Source: Bacteroidaceae bacterium (GTDB lineage Bacteria > Bacteroidota > Bacteroidia > Bacteroidales > Bacteroidaceae). From it: DNA of 64,000 nucleotides. The notes below the pieces were generated by a model. That model did not search any database. It worked only from the letters and a program-made list of their open reading frames with translations, and was not told the DNA's origin. The DNA is taken from assembly GCA_902362375.1 (NCBI GenBank), contig CABIVS010000005.1, positions 437,278 to 501,277 on the forward strand, in the 5' to 3' direction. Positions 63,367 to 64,000 of this stretch are shown one piece after another (positions within the stretch are counted from its first letter, which is position 1; the number at the start of each line of letters is the position of its first letter). The position numbers and the translations under genes were made by a program.

Positions 63367-64000
63367 ATGGATTGGATTGGCCTTGATTTAACATTCCCTA
63401 TCACCGACCCTACATGGATATTTCTCCTTGTACTCCTAATTATTTTGTTTGCTCCGATATTATTGAATAAGCTGCGCATTCCTCATATTATCGGTATGAT
63501 CCTGGCGGGATTGGCTATTGGCGAACATGGATTTAATATCCTGGCACGTGATAGCAGTTTTCAGTTATTCGGCAAAGTCGGGCTTTATTACATCATGTTT
63601 CTGGCCGGTCTGGAAATGAACATGGGAGACTTCAAAGAGACGCGAAACAAAGCATTAGTACTGGGATTACTGGCTTTCATCATTCCCATCGGGATTGGGT
63701 TCGTGGCAAATATATCTTATCTGAAATACGGCGTAATCACTTCTGTGCTGCTAGCCAGTATGTATGCCTCCCACACACTCGTTGCCTATCCCATCGTCAC
63801 CCGCTTCGGTATATCCCGCCATCGTAGTGTAAGTATTGCTGTAGGAGGAACGGCGGTGACGGATACGCTCACGCTGTTGGTACTAGCCGTTATAGGCGGA
63901 TTATTCAAAGGAGAAACCGGTGGTTTATTCTGGATTTGGCTAGTAGTAAAAGTAATCTTTCTAGGAGCACTTATCATTTATTTCTTCCCACGCATCGGTC
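63367..64000 (+). CDS. CPA2-family cation:proton antiporter (3' end beyond the window)
   Basis: The first 211 residues of a Na+/H+ or K+/H+ antiporter, still open at the window end. The N-terminus MDWIGLDLTFPITDPTWIFL leads into LVLLIILFAPILLNKLRIPHI, the first helix pair of the fold, then GMILAGLAIGEHGFNIL, YYIMFLAGLEMNMGDFKETR (conserved second-helix motif), SMYASHTLVAYPIVTRFG and AVGGTAVTDTLTLLVLAV, where the Thr-Asp pair sits at the likely ion site of CPA2 proteins. It diverges from the czc operon. ATG 63367 follows a 276-bp gap holding the czc control region and the MFS remnant. Confidence 0.9.
   Translation, partial: MDWIGLDLTFPITDPTWIFLLVLLIILFAPILLNKLRIPHIIGMILAGLAIGEHGFNILARDSSFQLFGKVGLYYIMFLAGLEMNMGDFKETRNKALVLGLLAFIIPIGIGFVANISYLKYGVITSVLLASMYASHTLVAYPIVTRFGISRHRSVSIAVGGTAVTDTLTLLVLAVIGGLFKGETGGLFWIWLVVKVIFLGALIIYFFPRIG

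Overview
The window looks like a chromosomal segment of a gut Bacteroides. The evidence is the TANNTTTG -7 promoter elements, several SusC/SusD outer-membrane glycan importers, a hybrid two-component system with an AraC output domain, lipoprotein enzymes with Bacteroidetes-type signals, weak Shine-Dalgarno sequences, and a tRNA gene without an encoded CCA. I cannot name the species from sequence alone.

Layout. 1-3.8 kb is housekeeping: a class III-like sirtuin (minus), two FKBP-type prolyl isomerases in tandem, an Lrp/AsnC regulator, a DUF4491 membrane protein and a tRNA with a CAT anticodon. 3.9-45.6 kb is one large polysaccharide utilization locus (PUL). It opens with a hybrid sensor-regulator. 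A three-gene minus-strand operon follows (a LamG/DUF1961 protein and two right-handed beta-helix proteins). A long plus-strand series then carries an isolated ROK-like half-domain, a GH88 unsaturated-uronyl hydrolase fused to a jelly-roll domain, a stand-alone copy of that jelly roll, a GH29 fucosidase, a beta-helix lipoprotein, an Ig/beta-helix surface lipoprotein, a GH42-like enzyme, two SusC/SusD pairs, a DUF1735-type surface glycan-binding lipoprotein, two near-duplicate GH10 enzymes and a GH3 enzyme. Between the two GH10 genes sits the most unusual part of the window: a glycyl radical enzyme (GRE) with an apparent twin-arginine (Tat) export signal, its radical-SAM activase, and an EamA-type transporter.

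45.7-57.5 kb returns to ordinary chromosome: HAD phosphatase, ECF sigma factor, a SWIM zinc finger/DUF6493 pair, a VanX-like dipeptidase lipoprotein, a THUMP-like methyltransferase, a complete group II intron inserted between a promoter and its crp-family gene, and a YjbR protein. 57.6-63.1 kb is a CzcCBA heavy-metal efflux operon (minus). Four TTAGAR repeats phased at exactly 11 bp stand upstream of it. A decayed MFS transporter tail overlaps these repeats, and a CPA2 cation/proton antiporter runs off the right end.

How the PUL may work (inference). GH10 plus GH3 point to a beta-1,4-xylan-like backbone. GH88 implies that a lyase makes unsaturated uronides, and the only obvious lyase candidates are the jelly-roll domains and the beta-helix proteins. 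GH29, the GH141-like protein and the GH42-like enzyme suggest fucose and galactose or arabinose side chains. No sulfatase is present. The sensor-regulator probably binds a conserved element of about 51 bp that I find at the same distance from the -7 box upstream of both the 19.0 kb lipoprotein and the first susC gene. A GRE, oxygen-sensitive and normally cytoplasmic, carrying a Tat signal inside a PUL would be a new kind of glycan-processing chemistry if confirmed.
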